From Rickettsiella endosymbiont of Miltochrista miniata (GTDB taxonomy: Bacteria > Pseudomonadota > Gammaproteobacteria > Diplorickettsiales > Diplorickettsiaceae), in contig NZ_OZ035017.1 of assembly GCF_964031245.1 (NCBI RefSeq), positions 589,402 to 653,401 on the forward strand: a stretch of 64,000 nt of DNA. Reading direction: 5' to 3'. Under the pieces are notes generated by a model. The model searched no databases. It was not told the origin of the DNA and saw nothing but the letters and a program-made list of their open reading frames with translations. The stretch's first letter is position 1; each line of letters begins with the position of its first letter. Below are positions 1 to 11,303 of the stretch, in pieces. A program made the position numbers and the translations under genes.

Positions 1-147
1 AAAAAATTGTTAAGACCTATTGGCCCTAATATAGATACAAAATTGGTAGATCGAGGAATATTTAAAGAAAAAATTATTGTAAAACCAGAACATACTAAAA
101 GACTACCCGATATAGTAGCTAGTCATAATATGTCTAGAACACGATAA
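1..147 (+). CDS. C-terminal tail of an unidentified protein (5' end outside window)
   Basis: The window opens in a frame that stays open for 48 codons and ends at a TAA at 145-147. The tail is basic and Lys/Arg-rich and ends in NMSRTR. No known domain can be recognised in so short a piece. It converges on the dehydrogenase gene whose stop lies only 8 bases away, and there is no visible terminator in between. It could be a chance open frame, but the tight convergent spacing fits a real gene end. Confidence 0.45.
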   Translation, partial: KKLLRPIGPNIDTKLVDRGIFKEKIIVKPEHTKRLPDIVASHNMSRTR

Positions 148-154
148 TTTTTAT

Positions 155-1600
155 TTAATCCGTGTTTAAACAGATATATTTAATTTCTAAATAGTCTTCG
201 ATACCATATTTTGAGCCTTCGCGACCTATGCCGGATTGTTTGAAACCACCGAAAGGCGCGACTTCATTCGAAGCGCGTCCGGTGTTGATGCCGACAATCC
301 CATAGTCGAGTTGCTGAGCGACATGGATAATCCGATTCACATTTTGTGCATAGAAATAGGCGGCCAGTCCAAACTCAGTGTCATTTGCTAAATGAATGGC
401 TTCTTTTTCTTCAGAAAACTTAAATAGTGCTGCGACAGGTCCAAAGGTTTCTTCTTTTGCGATTAACATAGTAGCTGAGCAATTTTTTAATAGAGTCGGT
501 TGGAAAAAACTTCCACCTAAAGCATGTATTTTTCCTCCACACACCAGCTCAGCGCCTTGTTCCAGCGCATCGGCGATATGTTTTTCCACTTTCTTAATGG
601 CGGACTGATTGATCAAGGGACCTATCTGAACATTATCTTCTAAACCATTACCCACTTTTAATTGTTGGATGGCGTGAGCTAATTTTTTTGTAAAAGTTGC
701 ATAGATTTTTTCATGAATATAAAAGCGATTGGTACAAATACAGGTTTGTCCGCTATTGCGGAATTTAGATGCAATAGCTCCCAGGATGGCTTTATCGATA
801 TCGGCATCATCGAAAACAATAAACGGTGCATTACCGCCTAACTCTAAGGATATTTTTTTTATTGAATTGGCCGCTTTCTGCATTAATAATCTACCCACTG
901 CGGTAGAACCAGTGAAAGAAAGTTTGCGAATTAAAGGACTGTCAGTAAAAATATTGCCGATCAATTCAGAATCACCGGTGACTATATTAAAGACACCGGC
1001 GGGTATTCCGGCTTTTTCCGCGAGTACAGCTAATGCCAAGGCAGAAAAAGGCGTTAATACCGAAGGTTTAAGTATAATGGTGCAGCCGGCGGCTAAAGCC
1101 GGTGCACATTTACGTGTGATCATGGCATTGGGAAAATTCCAGGGAGTGATCGCGCCTACTACACCCACCGATTGTTTGCTGACAAACAAATGCTGTTTTA
1201 CTAAGGGGGCTGGAATGATGTCACCGTATACGCGTTTACCTTCTTCGGCAAACCATTGAATAAAAGAAGCGCCATAACGAATTTCTTCCATGGCTTCTTT
1301 GAGTGGTTTACCTTGTTCTAATGTGAGTAATAAGGCTAAGTCATTGATGTTATCTAAAATTAGCGTGTACCAACGGGTTAGTAATTCGCCACGTTCTGCG
1401 GCGGTTTTTGATCGCCACATCGGCCAGGCTGCTTCTGCTGCATTGATAGCATGGAGTATGTGGGTTGTTTCCAAATCAGGAACCGTTCCAATGGTTTCTT
1501 CGCTAGCAGGATTGTTAACATTAATCTTTTTTTTTGCAGCGATCCATTTTCCATCGATATAACAATTTTGCTGAAACAATGAAGCATTATTTAATTGCAT
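155..1600 (-). CDS. gabD: NAD(P)-dependent succinate-semialdehyde dehydrogenase
   Basis: Cytoplasmic aldehyde dehydrogenase of 481 residues, the usual length for GabD, which oxidises succinate semialdehyde to succinate in GABA and polyamine breakdown. Visible family marks are the cofactor-binding GFTGSTAVGR, the active-site glutamate in LELGGNAP, and the catalytic cysteine in NSGQTCICTNRFY. The C-terminal GGFKQSGIGREGSKYG is typical of the GabD branch. The ATG at 1600 is chosen over an upstream TTG because GGGG lies 7 bases before it. It starts 24 bases after the corC stop and may be read through from that operon. Substrate assignment within the aldehyde dehydrogenase family is by overall resemblance; no gabT or gabP is adjacent. 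Confidence 0.88.
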   Translation of the reverse strand: MQLNNASLFQQNCYIDGKWIAAKKKINVNNPASEETIGTVPDLETTHILHAINAAEAAWPMWRSKTAAERGELLTRWYTLILDNINDLALLLTLEQGKPLKEAMEEIRYGASFIQWFAEEGKRVYGDIIPAPLVKQHLFVSKQSVGVVGAITPWNFPNAMITRKCAPALAAGCTIILKPSVLTPFSALALAVLAEKAGIPAGVFNIVTGDSELIGNIFTDSPLIRKLSFTGSTAVGRLLMQKAANSIKKISLELGGNAPFIVFDDADIDKAILGAIASKFRNSGQTCICTNRFYIHEKIYATFTKKLAHAIQQLKVGNGLEDNVQIGPLINQSAIKKVEKHIADALEQGAELVCGGKIHALGGSFFQPTLLKNCSATMLIAKEETFGPVAALFKFSEEKEAIHLANDTEFGLAAYFYAQNVNRIIHVAQQLDYGIVGINTGRASNEVAPFGGFKQSGIGREGSKYGIEDYLEIKYICLNTD

Positions 1601-1624
1601 CTTGAGACCCCACAAATATTTCGG

Positions 1625-2482
1625 CTAAGCAGTTTTTTCAATATTGACTTGTAATAAACGAATAAGACGATTATCGGCACGTAAAACTTTAAATCGAAAA
1701 GGATGAATAGTCGTACTGGCGCCGCGTTTGGGTAAATAACCAAAACGATTCGCGATCACGCCACCTATGGTATCAAATTGATCGGTTGCCAAATGAGAAT
1801 GAAAAAAGTCATTAAAATCCTCGATGGGCATCATGGCTTTGACAATAAATTGATTGGGGTTTTGTTCCTGTATAAAAACTTCGTCATTGGCATCATATTC
1901 ATCTTCAATTTCACCAACAATTTCTTCTAAAACATCTTCAATAGTCACCAGACCTGATACCGAACCGTATTCGTCTACGACAATAGCCATGTGATAATGT
2001 TTGTGCTGAAATTCTTCGAGTAAACTGTCTAGTCGTTTACTTTCTGGGATAAACACTACCGGTCGAAGGATATCGTGGATATCAAAGCTGTCTTGGTGGG
2101 CTAAAGGATTATATCTGAGTAAATCTTTAGCCAGTAATAAACCAATAACCCGTCGTTCATCATTAATGACGGGGAAACGCGAATGACCCGATTCGATTAC
2201 CAACGGTAGCAATTCAGCCAACTGTGCTTTTTCAGAAAGAACCGTAATTTTGGCATGAGGCACCATAATATCCCTGACATGTATATCAGAGATTTGTAAT
2301 ACGCCTTCGAGCATTTTGAGCGCTTGTGCATTGAGTAAATTGCGTTGTTGCGCATAATGCAATAACTCAATGAGTTGTTTTCTATTTTTTGGTCCTTGTT
2401 TGAAAGCTTGATGAACACGCGTTAACCAGGGTTGACGATTTTTTTTGAGCTTAATTTTATTGTCAGATGTAGGGGTTTTCAT
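1625..2482 (-). CDS. corC: CorC/YbeX-type CBS-domain protein (magnesium/cobalt efflux accessory)
   Basis: 285 residues. An N-terminal helical region is followed by a CBS pair; VRDIMVPHAKI and GLVTIEDVLEEIVGEIEDE are diagnostic of the family. A C-terminal CorC_HlyC (transporter-associated) domain includes GGVIANRFGYLPKRG. There is no membrane domain, so this is the short cytoplasmic form linked to magnesium/cobalt efflux and, through its ybeZ-ybeY neighbours, to ribosome maintenance. It overlaps the ybeY 3' end by 20 bases and is the last gene of the miaB-ybeZ-ybeY-ybeX order conserved in gammaproteobacteria, although the lnt gene that often follows is replaced here by gabD. Confidence 0.9.
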   Translation of the reverse strand: MKTPTSDNKIKLKKNRQPWLTRVHQAFKQGPKNRKQLIELLHYAQQRNLLNAQALKMLEGVLQISDIHVRDIMVPHAKITVLSEKAQLAELLPLVIESGHSRFPVINDERRVIGLLLAKDLLRYNPLAHQDSFDIHDILRPVVFIPESKRLDSLLEEFQHKHYHMAIVVDEYGSVSGLVTIEDVLEEIVGEIEDEYDANDEVFIQEQNPNQFIVKAMMPIEDFNDFFHSHLATDQFDTIGGVIANRFGYLPKRGASTTIHPFRFKVLRADNRLIRLLQVNIEKTA

Positions 2483-2936
2483 AACCTAAGTCCTTTAATA
2501 ATTGAATTTCTAGTGTTTCCATTTTGATGGCATCTTTATCATGAATATGATCATAACCTACCAAGTGTAAACAGCCATGAATAACCAGATGTGCCCAATG
2601 GGCTAGACGGGTTTTGGTTTGTTGTTTCGCTTGTTGATTAACGAGTGCGGCACATATGACTAAATCGCCTAAAAGTGGTGAGGAAACCTCAGGTGGCGGC
2701 TCAAAAGGAAAGGATAAAATATTAGTAGGACCATTTTTATGTCGATAAGTGCTATTAAGCTTAGCACTTTCTTTTTTGCTAACGAGTCGTATGTTTACTT
2801 CGTTACTTCCAACGTGCTTAACCAAAGCCTTGTTTACCCATCGCTGTAGGAAATAACGGCTAGGAATAAAAGTGTTACTAGCAAGGGATTGTATAGTAAT
2901 TTTAATGCGCTTTTCTTTGGTTTTCGTTTTGCGCAT
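2463..2936 (-). CDS. ybeY: Endoribonuclease YbeY (rRNA maturation factor)
   Basis: 157-residue zinc-dependent endoribonuclease acting in 16S rRNA 3'-end maturation and 70S quality control. The metal motif HGCLHLVGYDH, with three histidines in H-x3-H-x5-H spacing, is intact, and GDLVICA precedes it as in the family. The ATG at 2936 lies inside the phoH 3' end (35-base overlap) and gives the normal length; an upstream start at 2975 would only add sequence not seen in the family. It lies between phoH and corC, the classic partners, which suggests translational coupling along the operon. Confidence 0.92.
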   Translation of the reverse strand: MRKTKTKEKRIKITIQSLASNTFIPSRYFLQRWVNKALVKHVGSNEVNIRLVSKKESAKLNSTYRHKNGPTNILSFPFEPPPEVSSPLLGDLVICAALVNQQAKQQTKTRLAHWAHLVIHGCLHLVGYDHIHDKDAIKMETLEIQLLKDLGYENPYI

Positions 2937-3882
2937 AGGCTTGTAATATTGCTTGTACCAAAGTATGCCTAACAATATCTTGCATTTGAAATTCGGTAAA
3001 GCTAATACCTTTTATATTTTTTAAAATATTTAAACAATGGCACAGACCTGATTCTAGACCTCGTGGTAAATCGGTTTGTGTGGTATCACCACTCACAACG
3101 ACTTTGGAATTAAAACCAATACGCGTTAAAAACATTTTCATTTGTTCTTTCGTGGTATTTTGTGCTTCATCCAAAATAATAAAGGCATCATTTAATGTAC
3201 GTCCGCGCATATAAGCTAAAGGAACGACTTCAATAATGTGTTGTTCGACGAGTTGCATAACTAACTCAAAACCGAGCATATCATTCAGTGCATCATAAAG
3301 TGGTCGAAAATACGGGTCGAGTTTTTGTGAAAAATCACCGGGTAAAAAACCTAATTTTTCACCCGCTTCAACCGCGGGTCTAACGAGTACGACACGACTA
3401 ATTTGTTCCTTTTCTAGTGCGGATACAGCGCAAGCGACGGCCAAATAAGTTTTACCCGTTCCAGCTGGGCCTAAACCAAAATTAATATCGTGATTTAAAA
3501 TTCTATCGATATATATCGCTTGATTAGGACTATAGGGTTTGATGGGTCCGCGTTTGGTTTGGATCATTATACCTGGAGTTTGAGGCGGCTCTAATGTCAT
3601 GTTGGGATCAGTTTGCGCGGTTTGTAACACTAAATGAATGGTATTAGCAGTCAAAGTGGTTTTTTTTGTGCCAGTTTCTGCATAAAGGTGGTGTAATACC
3701 TTGGCAGCGACTTCGACAGCAGGGTTAGGACCATTAATTTGAAAGTCATGACCTCGGTTATAAATGCTAACGTTGAGCTTTTGTTCGATTTGACGTAAAT
3801 GCTGATCAAAAGGACCACAAAGATTCGCTAAACGATGATTATCTTCGGGAATAAGTTGGAAAGTATAAGCTTGAGTATTCAA
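2902..3882 (-). CDS. ybeZ: PhoH-family ATPase YbeZ
   Basis: 326-residue PhoH-like protein. It has an N-terminal KH-like segment, then a P-loop NTPase with Walker [13 protein letters not shown] and Walker B IILDEAQN, and the family signature [14 protein letters not shown]. Family members are cytoplasmic, RNA-associated ATPases that work with the endonuclease YbeY. Its ATG overlaps the miaB stop by four bases (ATGA), a classic translational-coupling arrangement. The exact molecular role of YbeZ remains poorly defined. Confidence 0.92.
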   Translation of the reverse strand: MNTQAYTFQLIPEDNHRLANLCGPFDQHLRQIEQKLNVSIYNRGHDFQINGPNPAVEVAAKVLHHLYAETGTKKTTLTANTIHLVLQTAQTDPNMTLEPPQTPGIMIQTKRGPIKPYSPNQAIYIDRILNHDINFGLGPAGTGKTYLAVACAVSALEKEQISRVVLVRPAVEAGEKLGFLPGDFSQKLDPYFRPLYDALNDMLGFELVMQLVEQHIIEVVPLAYMRGRTLNDAFIILDEAQNTTKEQMKMFLTRIGFNSKVVVSGDTTQTDLPRGLESGLCHCLNILKNIKGISFTEFQMQDIVRHTLVQAILQAYAQNENQRKAH

Positions 3883-5216
3883 TTTACTATTAATTCTCCT
3901 CGTAAAGAGTTTCTTAATGCCTCAGTAATAGTAACAGGAACTAATTGCCCTATTAAACGCGCTTGGCCTCTGAAGTTAACCACACGGTTATTTTCTGTAC
4001 GGCCTTGTAGTTCATCTTGATTTTTCTTTGAAGGACCCTCAACCAAGATCCGGTGAACATTACCACACATGTTTTTACTTAGGGCCTGTCCTTGAAATAC
4101 TAGGAGATTTTGTAGGATCTGTAAACGTTGTTTTTTTACAACAAGCGTTACATCGTCAGAAAGCTCGGCTGCTGGTGTGCCCGGGCGACGACTATAAATA
4201 AAACTAAACGAATTATCAAAACCTATGGATTCTACTAAATTAAGTGTGGCTTGGAAGTCAGCATCCGTTTCGCCAGGAAAACCAATAATAAAATCTGAAG
4301 AAATGGCAATGTCTGGTCGGACTTTACGCAATTTACGAATTTTAGACTTAAATTCTAGCACCGTGTAACCACGCTTCATCGCTGCCAACACGCGATCTGA
4401 GCCACTTTGCACCGGTAAATGTAAATGATCGGCCAATTTTGGCACATCGGCGTATGCTTGAATCAAACGCTCTGAAAATGCCAAGGGGTGGGAAGTAGTA
4501 AATCGGATGCGTAAAATATCGTCTATCGCAGCGATATAGCGGATTAAGTCTGCTAAGTCGGCTGTGCCACCTTCATGGCGAGGACCTTGATAATCGTTAA
4601 CATTTTGTCCTAATAAGGTAATCTCACGGACACCTAGTTCAGCCAATTGCACAACTTCTGCGAGCACATCATCTAAAGGGCGGCTAATTTCCTCACCTCG
4701 GGTGTAAGGAACCACACAAAAACTGCAATATTTGTTGCATCCTTCCATGATGGATACAAACGCGCGTGGACCTTCGGCTCGTGGGGCCGGTAAATGATCA
4801 AATTTTTCGATTTCTGGAAAAGAGATGTCAACTACAGGTTGTTTTTTTTCTAAGACTTGGTTGATCATATCAGGAAGTCGATGCAAAGTCTGAGGACCAA
4901 ATACGATATCTACATAAGGGACACGCTGGATAATTCCAGCACCTTCTTGACTCGCAACGCAGCCACCCACAGCGATGATCAGGTGTGATCGCAAGGCTTT
5001 AATTTTACGCCATTGTCCGAGCTCGGAAAAAACCTTTTCTTGTGCTCTTTCCCGAATTGAACAGGTATTTAAAACAATAACATCCGCTTCGTTGGGATCT
5101 TGAGTCAAGACTAACCGATGTGAGTGAGAGAGAAGATTATACATGCTTGCCGAATCATACTCATTCATTTGGCAACCATGCGTTTCGATATAGAGTTTTT
5201 GTAACATAAATTTCAT
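3879..5216 (-). CDS. miaB: tRNA-2-methylthio-N6-dimethylallyladenosine synthase MiaB
   Basis: 445-residue radical-SAM methylthiotransferase that adds the 2-methylthio group to i6A37 of tRNA. The N-terminal UPF0004 domain carries the auxiliary cluster cysteines ([27 protein letters not shown]). The radical-SAM loop is CNKYCSFC, and a C-terminal TRAM domain follows (about residues 375-440). Length and all six cluster cysteines match active enzymes. It is the first gene of the miaB-ybeZ-ybeY-corC operon. Neither possible ATG (5216 or 5207) has a clear ribosome binding site; the first is used here. Confidence 0.94.
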   Translation of the reverse strand: MKFMLQKLYIETHGCQMNEYDSASMYNLLSHSHRLVLTQDPNEADVIVLNTCSIRERAQEKVFSELGQWRKIKALRSHLIIAVGGCVASQEGAGIIQRVPYVDIVFGPQTLHRLPDMINQVLEKKQPVVDISFPEIEKFDHLPAPRAEGPRAFVSIMEGCNKYCSFCVVPYTRGEEISRPLDDVLAEVVQLAELGVREITLLGQNVNDYQGPRHEGGTADLADLIRYIAAIDDILRIRFTTSHPLAFSERLIQAYADVPKLADHLHLPVQSGSDRVLAAMKRGYTVLEFKSKIRKLRKVRPDIAISSDFIIGFPGETDADFQATLNLVESIGFDNSFSFIYSRRPGTPAAELSDDVTLVVKKQRLQILQNLLVFQGQALSKNMCGNVHRILVEGPSKKNQDELQGRTENNRVVNFRGQARLIGQLVPVTITEALRNSLRGELIVN

Positions 5217-5264
5217 TTAAAAAAACAGCTAATTTTTTGTTTTAGCCTGTAGTAAAGAATTTTT

Positions 5265-5336
5265 CGTCATTGCGAGCGCGTAGCGCGCGGCAATCCACTA
5301 GATGGCCACGCTCATTGCATTCGCTCGCCATGACGG
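5265..5336. repeat. 72-bp palindromic intergenic repeat, copy 1
   Basis: The ends form an inverted repeat: CGTCATTGCGAGCG at the left and CGCTCGCCATGACG at the right pair with one mismatch. An inner GC-rich palindrome includes GCGCGTAGCGCGC. Related copies occur at 13541-13590 (inverted and shortened) and 14726-14797. This one fills the space between the gatB stop (3 bases away) and miaB. It resembles REP/MITE-like small mobile repeats and could also end transcription of gatB. Confidence 0.85.
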
Positions 5337-5338
5337 GC

Positions 5339-6835
5339 TCATTTGAGTTTTTCTTTTAATAAAGTATTTAATTGCTGTGGATTTATTTTTCCACCCGAAG
5401 CTTTCATGACTTGGCCGACAAAAAACCCAAATAATTTATCTTTTCCTGCTTTATAATCCGCTAATTGTTCAGGGTGTTTTACCAAAATCTCATCAATAAG
5501 TTTCAAGATGGCAGTTTGATCGGTGACTTGTTGTAAATTTTTTTCTTGAATAATTTCATCACTGGTTTTTTGGCTTATCCATAATGCTTCAAATACATCC
5601 TTAGCGATGTTGCTAGAAATAGTATTATCAGCAATTCGTTGCAGTAAGCCGGCGAGTCGTTGGGCGCTGATAGGAGATTCAAAAATGGTTAAATTGGATT
5701 TATTTAGCGCAGCAGCAAGTTCGCCCATAATCCAGTTAACTGCTAATTTAGCTGGAACCTTGGCTTTGACGACATCTTCAAAATAGTCAGCCAATTCGCG
5801 TGCTGTGGTTAATAAACTCGCATCGTAAGCACTCAGCTTATATTCTGTTTGAAAGCGAGCCAATTTTTTTTCTGGTAACTCAGGTAAGCTTTGATAAATG
5901 TTTTCAACAAAATCGGCATCGATGAGGACAGGACATAAATCGGGGTCAGTGAAATAGCGATAATCCTTAGCGTCCTCTTTACTACGCATGGGGCGAGTTT
6001 CTTGTTTATCGGTATCATATAAACGGGTTTCTTGAGTGATGCTGCCACCGTCTTCTAAAACTGCAATTTGGCGCTCAATTTCATATTGAATGGCTTTTTC
6101 TATAAAACGAAACGAGTTTAAATTTTTAATTTCAACGCGTTTTCCTAATTGTGTTTCATTGACTCTACGTACAGAGACATTGGCATCACAGCGAAATGAA
6201 CCTTCTTGCAAATTACCATCTGAGATATCCAAATAACGAACCAGTGTATGCAAGGTTTTAAGATAGATGACCGCTTCTTTGGGCGATCTTAAATCGGGTT
6301 CTGAAACAATTTCTAACAATGGAGTTCCGGCACGATTCAGATCGATGCCACTCATATTTTCGAATCCTTCATGCAAGGATTTCCCAGCATCTTCTTCTAA
6401 ATGGGCGCGCGTAATATTAATATTTTTTTGTTCTCCATTTTCTAAGCTAATGGTTAAGTGCCCGCGCCCAACGATAGGATGTTCATGTTGACTAATTTGA
6501 TAGCCTTTAGGTAGATCGGGATAAAAATAATTTTTGCGTGCGAAGATTGAATAATGGGGGATATCTGCTTCGATACTTAAACCAAATTTGATTGCCATAT
6601 TGACGGCTTTTGCATTTAAAACCGGTAATACGCCAGGTAAAGCCAAGTCTATCGCACACGCTTGTGTGTTGGGCTCGGCGCCATAGGCGGTAGCTGCACC
6701 TGAAAAAAGCTTTGATAGTGTTGATAATTGAACATGCACTTCAAGTCCGATAACAGATTCCCAGGCGTTAGCAGGTTTTTCGGATGACTCGAGCTTGCTA
6801 TTTTGTGACGATTTTTGGTGTACAGCCGAGGTCAT
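5339..6835 (-). CDS. gatB: Aspartyl/glutamyl-tRNA amidotransferase subunit B
   Basis: 498-residue GatB, the kinase/amidotransferase subunit that activates Glu-tRNA(Gln) or Asp-tRNA(Asn) before amidation. [13 protein letters not shown] near the N-terminus, [13 protein letters not shown] and the [11 protein letters not shown] segment are family signatures. The C-terminal GatB/YqeY tRNA-binding domain ends with a typical tail ([20 protein letters not shown]). Its ATG overlaps the gatA stop by four bases, giving gatC-gatA-gatB order on the minus strand. The complex implies that at least one of Gln- or Asn-tRNA is made by transamidation in this organism. Confidence 0.95.
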   Translation of the reverse strand: MTSAVHQKSSQNSKLESSEKPANAWESVIGLEVHVQLSTLSKLFSGAATAYGAEPNTQACAIDLALPGVLPVLNAKAVNMAIKFGLSIEADIPHYSIFARKNYFYPDLPKGYQISQHEHPIVGRGHLTISLENGEQKNINITRAHLEEDAGKSLHEGFENMSGIDLNRAGTPLLEIVSEPDLRSPKEAVIYLKTLHTLVRYLDISDGNLQEGSFRCDANVSVRRVNETQLGKRVEIKNLNSFRFIEKAIQYEIERQIAVLEDGGSITQETRLYDTDKQETRPMRSKEDAKDYRYFTDPDLCPVLIDADFVENIYQSLPELPEKKLARFQTEYKLSAYDASLLTTARELADYFEDVVKAKVPAKLAVNWIMGELAAALNKSNLTIFESPISAQRLAGLLQRIADNTISSNIAKDVFEALWISQKTSDEIIQEKNLQQVTDQTAILKLIDEILVKHPEQLADYKAGKDKLFGFFVGQVMKASGGKINPQQLNTLLKEKLK

Positions 6836-8289
6836 AGATTGAAATTCTCCGGTATTTTTTTATGCCAATCGGTAGCTTGTTGATAACGATGTGCGGCATT
6901 CAGTAATTTTGCTTCAGTAAAAGGACGACCAATCAGTTGCATCCCTAAGGGAAGTCCATCAACAAATCCCGCTGGAATTGAAATAGCGGGTAGACCTGCT
7001 AAATTAATAGCGATAGTGTAAATATCCGATAAATACATGCTTACCGGGTCATTGATTTTTTCACCTAGCTTGAATGCGGTAGTCGGCGTCGTCGGTCCTA
7101 GTAAAATATCAACCTGTTTAAATGCCTCTGTAAATTCTTCGATTAATAGGGCGCGAATTTTTTGTGCTTTAGCGTAATACGCATCATAAGAACCGGCGGA
7201 TAAAACATACGTGCCCATCAATAGTCGACGTTTTACTTCATTACCAAATCCTTCGCCGCGAGTTCTTTCGTATAAATCTTTTAAATCAGTAGGATTATTA
7301 CAACGATAACCATAACGCACGCCATCATAGCGAGCAAGATTCGAAGAACATTCGGCTGATGCAATAATATAATAAAGCGGAATAACTAAATGACAGTTGG
7401 GTAAACTGACGCTACTCACTTTTGCGCCTAATTTTTCATAAAGCTTAATCGCCGCTTGGATAGTTGCTGCTACTTTAGGGTCAAGATCTTCGGAAAAATA
7501 TTCTTTAGGTAATCCAATTTTTAGACCCTTGAGTGAATCATTCAGTGTTAACAGATAGTTGGGAACGGGTTGATCGATACTCGTAGAATCTTTCTCATCA
7601 AAACCTGCCATGACATTCATTAAGAGCGCAGCATCTTCAGCAGTTTGTGTCATTGGACCGGCTTGATCTAAGCTGGAGGCAAAAGCAATCAGCCCATAGC
7701 GCGAAACACGACCATAAGTGGGTTTAAGCCCGGTAAGATTGCATAATGCTGCGGGCTGTCTTATGGAACCCCCGGTGTCTGTACCTGTTGCAGCAGGCGT
7801 TAATCGGGCGGCCACAGCAGCACTAGAACCACCGGAAGATCCGCCCGGTACACGTGCGATATCCCAAGGGTTTTTTACTGAGCCATAAAAACTGTTTTCA
7901 TTGGATGAGCCCATGGCAAATTCATCCATGTTAGTTTTACCCAATAGCACCGTCCCCGCCTGATTAAGACGACTGACCAGTGTGGCGTCATAGGGAGCAA
8001 TAAAATTATCTAACATTTTAGAAGCACAACTGGTTTTAATGCCAGCTGTGCAAAAAATATCTTTATGTGCAAAAGGAATACCGGTCAAGGGTCCAGCGCT
8101 GCCATTTTGGTGTTGTAAATCGGCCTGCTTGGCTTGTTCTAACGCTAGTGTGGTCGTGACTGTGATGAAACTATTTAAGGTTTTATCAAATTTATCGATG
8201 CGCGCTAAAAAATGTCGCGTTAATTCTGTACTCGATACTTTTTTTGCTCGTAGCGCAATAGATAGCTCAGTGAGCGTATAGTTATGCAT
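6832..8289 (-). CDS. gatA: Aspartyl/glutamyl-tRNA amidotransferase subunit A
   Basis: 485-residue amidase-signature protein that releases ammonia from glutamine for the GatCAB complex. The catalytic Ser-cisSer-Lys triad region is visible: the lysine in [10 protein letters not shown], the glycine/serine-rich [13 protein letters not shown], and the nucleophile serine in [15 protein letters not shown]. The ATG at 8289 is preferred to an upstream TTG because it directly yields the conserved start [10 protein letters not shown]. It follows gatC by 17 bases and is coupled to gatB through an ATGA overlap. Confidence 0.95.
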   Translation of the reverse strand: MHNYTLTELSIALRAKKVSSTELTRHFLARIDKFDKTLNSFITVTTTLALEQAKQADLQHQNGSAGPLTGIPFAHKDIFCTAGIKTSCASKMLDNFIAPYDATLVSRLNQAGTVLLGKTNMDEFAMGSSNENSFYGSVKNPWDIARVPGGSSGGSSAAVAARLTPAATGTDTGGSIRQPAALCNLTGLKPTYGRVSRYGLIAFASSLDQAGPMTQTAEDAALLMNVMAGFDEKDSTSIDQPVPNYLLTLNDSLKGLKIGLPKEYFSEDLDPKVAATIQAAIKLYEKLGAKVSSVSLPNCHLVIPLYYIIASAECSSNLARYDGVRYGYRCNNPTDLKDLYERTRGEGFGNEVKRRLLMGTYVLSAGSYDAYYAKAQKIRALLIEEFTEAFKQVDILLGPTTPTTAFKLGEKINDPVSMYLSDIYTIAINLAGLPAISIPAGFVDGLPLGMQLIGRPFTEAKLLNAAHRYQQATDWHKKIPENFNL

Positions 8290-8306
8290 ATTTGTTAATC
8301 TCAACG

Positions 8307-8594
8307 TTATTCTAAAACAAGGGGGACACAGTAAAGGCCTGCTTCAGTATGCTCAGTGAGTTGCTGAAAATCTTTCCTATGAACAATCTCAGTGATTTTA
8401 TCATCACGTAGGCGTTGTATGATGCCAAAAGGGTGAGCGACGGGTTGTACTGAGTGGGTATCTACCGCATCCATCTGAGTGGCTAGCTTAAAAATGCCTT
8501 GTAGGCTTTTTAGATGCTGAGTGGCTTCTTCAGGATTGATTTGTATTCTAGCTAAATCAGCAATTTTATTAACGTCTTCAAGCGTAATCACCAT
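8307..8594 (-). CDS. gatC: Aspartyl/glutamyl-tRNA amidotransferase subunit C
   Basis: 95-residue GatC, the small belt-like subunit that stabilises GatA on GatB. The N-terminal [21 protein letters not shown] and the central [14 protein letters not shown] are typical. The ATG at 8594 is chosen over an upstream TTG at 8603; GGAG lies 11 bases before it. It is the first gene of the gatCAB operon and is divergently oriented from mreB, with a 192-base shared control region. Confidence 0.92.
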   Translation of the reverse strand: MVITLEDVNKIADLARIQINPEEATQHLKSLQGIFKLATQMDAVDTHSVQPVAHPFGIIQRLRDDKITEIVHRKDFQQLTEHTEAGLYCVPLVLE

Positions 8595-8720
8595 CGTGAG
8601 CAAAACTCCAAATCTAAAGTACTGTAAAAAGCTCGATAGTATACCTATTGCGCTTAGATTTGCGAATCTTTGAGTGTATCTCCTAATCTTAATAGGTTGC
8701 TTGCATAAAATCTTCTAGAT

Positions 8721-8750
8721 TTGCTAAAGTGCGTAGGCACACACTATATT
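8721..8750 (+). promoter_or_regulatory. Candidate sigma-70 promoter for mreBCD
   Basis: TTGCTA at 8721-8726 and TATATT at 8745-8750 are separated by 18 bases and sit 37 bases before the mreB start, in the divergent region between gatC and mreB. The match is by eye to the sigma-70 consensus and is only moderate. Confidence 0.35.
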
Positions 8751-8774
8751 GTGTAGGTAAACGTTCAGACGTAG

Positions 8775-9827
<1,053 letters not shown>

Positions 9828-9839
9828 CAGGTAAGCGCT

Positions 9840-10721
9840 ATTAAACTATTATTTAACCGTGGAAAAACCTCATTAGGGTTAAGGCTAGTTTTTTTCGTTA
9901 TTTTATCTCTATTACTTATTCTATTGGATTACCATCATTATTTACCGTCGCTACGACGTGTATTAAATAATGTGGTAGCGCCTTTACAATATATGGTTGA
10001 TGCCCCAATACAGTTATTTCACAATATAAATAGTAATTTTGTCACACGACAAAAAATACAATCTGAAAATGCGGTTTTGCGCACGCAGCAAGTATTATTA
10101 CTCACCAAATTACAAAACTTTTCCGCCTTAGAAAGTGAAAATAGACAATTAAATCAATTATTGGCCGCGACGGAGCATCTAAAAAAGCAACATTTCCGTT
10201 TGGCACGATTGCTACTGGTTAATGCCGATCCTTTATTGAATGAAGTGATAGTCGACAAAGGGCAATCGGACGGTGTTAAAGTAGGGCAACCCGTACTGGA
10301 TGCAAATGGTGTGATGGGTCAAGTCATCAGTGTTGATTTTTTAAGTAGCCGGGTGCTTTTACTCACTGATTTTCGTAGTGCGATTCCCGTTCAAGATGTG
10401 CGTAGTGATGCGCGTGGAATTTTAGTGGGACGAGGACGCCTTGCAAAACTTTTATTGAAAGACATACCTGGCACAGTGGATATTAAAGTCAATGATTTAT
10501 TAGTGACGTCAGGTTTAGGCGGACGTTATCCTGCAGGTTATCCGGTCGGTGTTGTCAGCGTCGTTAATACGAATCTTGCTACACAATTTGCGAGCATACA
10601 AGTTGATCCAAGTGCCCAATTAAATAGAAATCGGCCAGTATTATTAATTTCGCCGGTCAATTCGCCAACGCCTGAAGTTAATTCTAATTCCAAAACACAT
10701 TTTCACGCGGTTAAAAAATAG
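9840..10721 (+). CDS. mreC: Rod shape-determining protein MreC (apparent ATT start)
   Basis: MreC, a periplasmic scaffold of the elongasome with an N-terminal membrane anchor. A TTG at 9924 would remove the anchor. The same frame extends upstream without a stop to just after the mreB TAG and encodes IKLLFNRGKTSLGLRL followed by a leucine-rich membrane segment (about residues 16-33), exactly what MreC needs. No ATG, GTG or TTG exists between the mreB stop and 9840, so the likely start is ATT at 9840, with AGG at 9829-9831 as ribosome binding site. This gives 293 residues. A coiled-coil and the beta-barrel domain (VDKGQSDGVKVGQPV, TSGLGGRYPAGYPVG) follow. Confidence 0.9.
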   Translation: MKLLFNRGKTSLGLRLVFFVILSLLLILLDYHHYLPSLRRVLNNVVAPLQYMVDAPIQLFHNINSNFVTRQKIQSENAVLRTQQVLLLTKLQNFSALESENRQLNQLLAATEHLKKQHFRLARLLLVNADPLLNEVIVDKGQSDGVKVGQPVLDANGVMGQVISVDFLSSRVLLLTDFRSAIPVQDVRSDARGILVGRGRLAKLLLKDIPGTVDIKVNDLLVTSGLGGRYPAGYPVGVVSVVNTNLATQFASIQVDPSAQLNRNRPVLLISPVNSPTPEVNSNSKTHFHAVKK

Positions 10722-10730
10722 GATAGCAGA

Positions 10731-11216
10731 ATGAAACCTCTTTATTTTTCTACCTTATTTCTGGTTGGGATTAGTTTTTTTGTGGCGATCATACTTAATA
10801 TTATTCCTTTACCTCCTACTTTAGCATTATTTTTTCCTTTATGGTTACCCTTAGTGTTAATTTATTGGATCATGGTGTTGCCTGAGCATATTCATTTTAC
10901 CTTAGCTTGGATACTTGGATTATTTATCGATGTATTATATGGCAGCTATTTGGGAGAACATAGTTTAGCTTTGTGCGTGGTTGCTTATTTAGCGCAACGT
11001 TTTCATTTGCAATTTCGGATGTTCCCATTGCCGCAACAAATTTTATTTATTTTGGTTATATTAACGATCTACCAAGTGCTACTTATTTGGATACAAGCTT
11101 GGCTGGGATTTTCGGTTGATTTTCGCTGGGCTTGGGTGTCCTTATTAGTCAGTGCTTTAGTCTGGCCACTGATGGGCAATATGCTCAGAATAAGTCCTTT
11201 AGATATGCGTCATTAG
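10731..11216 (+). CDS. mreD: Rod shape-determining protein MreD
   Basis: 161-residue inner-membrane protein with about five hydrophobic segments and the family features VLPEHIHFTLAWILGLFIDVLYG and LGEHSLALCVVAYL. It bridges MreC to other elongasome proteins. It begins 9 bases after mreC, preceded by AGGATAG, and is clearly in the same operon. Sequence conservation in MreD is low in general, so the identification rests on both hydrophobic pattern and position after mreC. Confidence 0.92.
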   Translation: MKPLYFSTLFLVGISFFVAIILNIIPLPPTLALFFPLWLPLVLIYWIMVLPEHIHFTLAWILGLFIDVLYGSYLGEHSLALCVVAYLAQRFHLQFRMFPLPQQILFILVILTIYQVLLIWIQAWLGFSVDFRWAWVSLLVSALVWPLMGNMLRISPLDMRH

Positions 11217-11303
11217 TTTTTTCGAATTAAATTTAATTTATTTATAATATAAAAAATATTTGGTAAAATATTATTTTAATAAATTAAAAAAATGGGGATA
11301 TTT

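Noticed and set aside
729-1259. Open frame of 176 codons on the plus strand inside the dehydrogenase gene
   Set aside because: It lies wholly antisense to a clearly conserved aldehyde dehydrogenase, shows no domain, and has no ribosome site.
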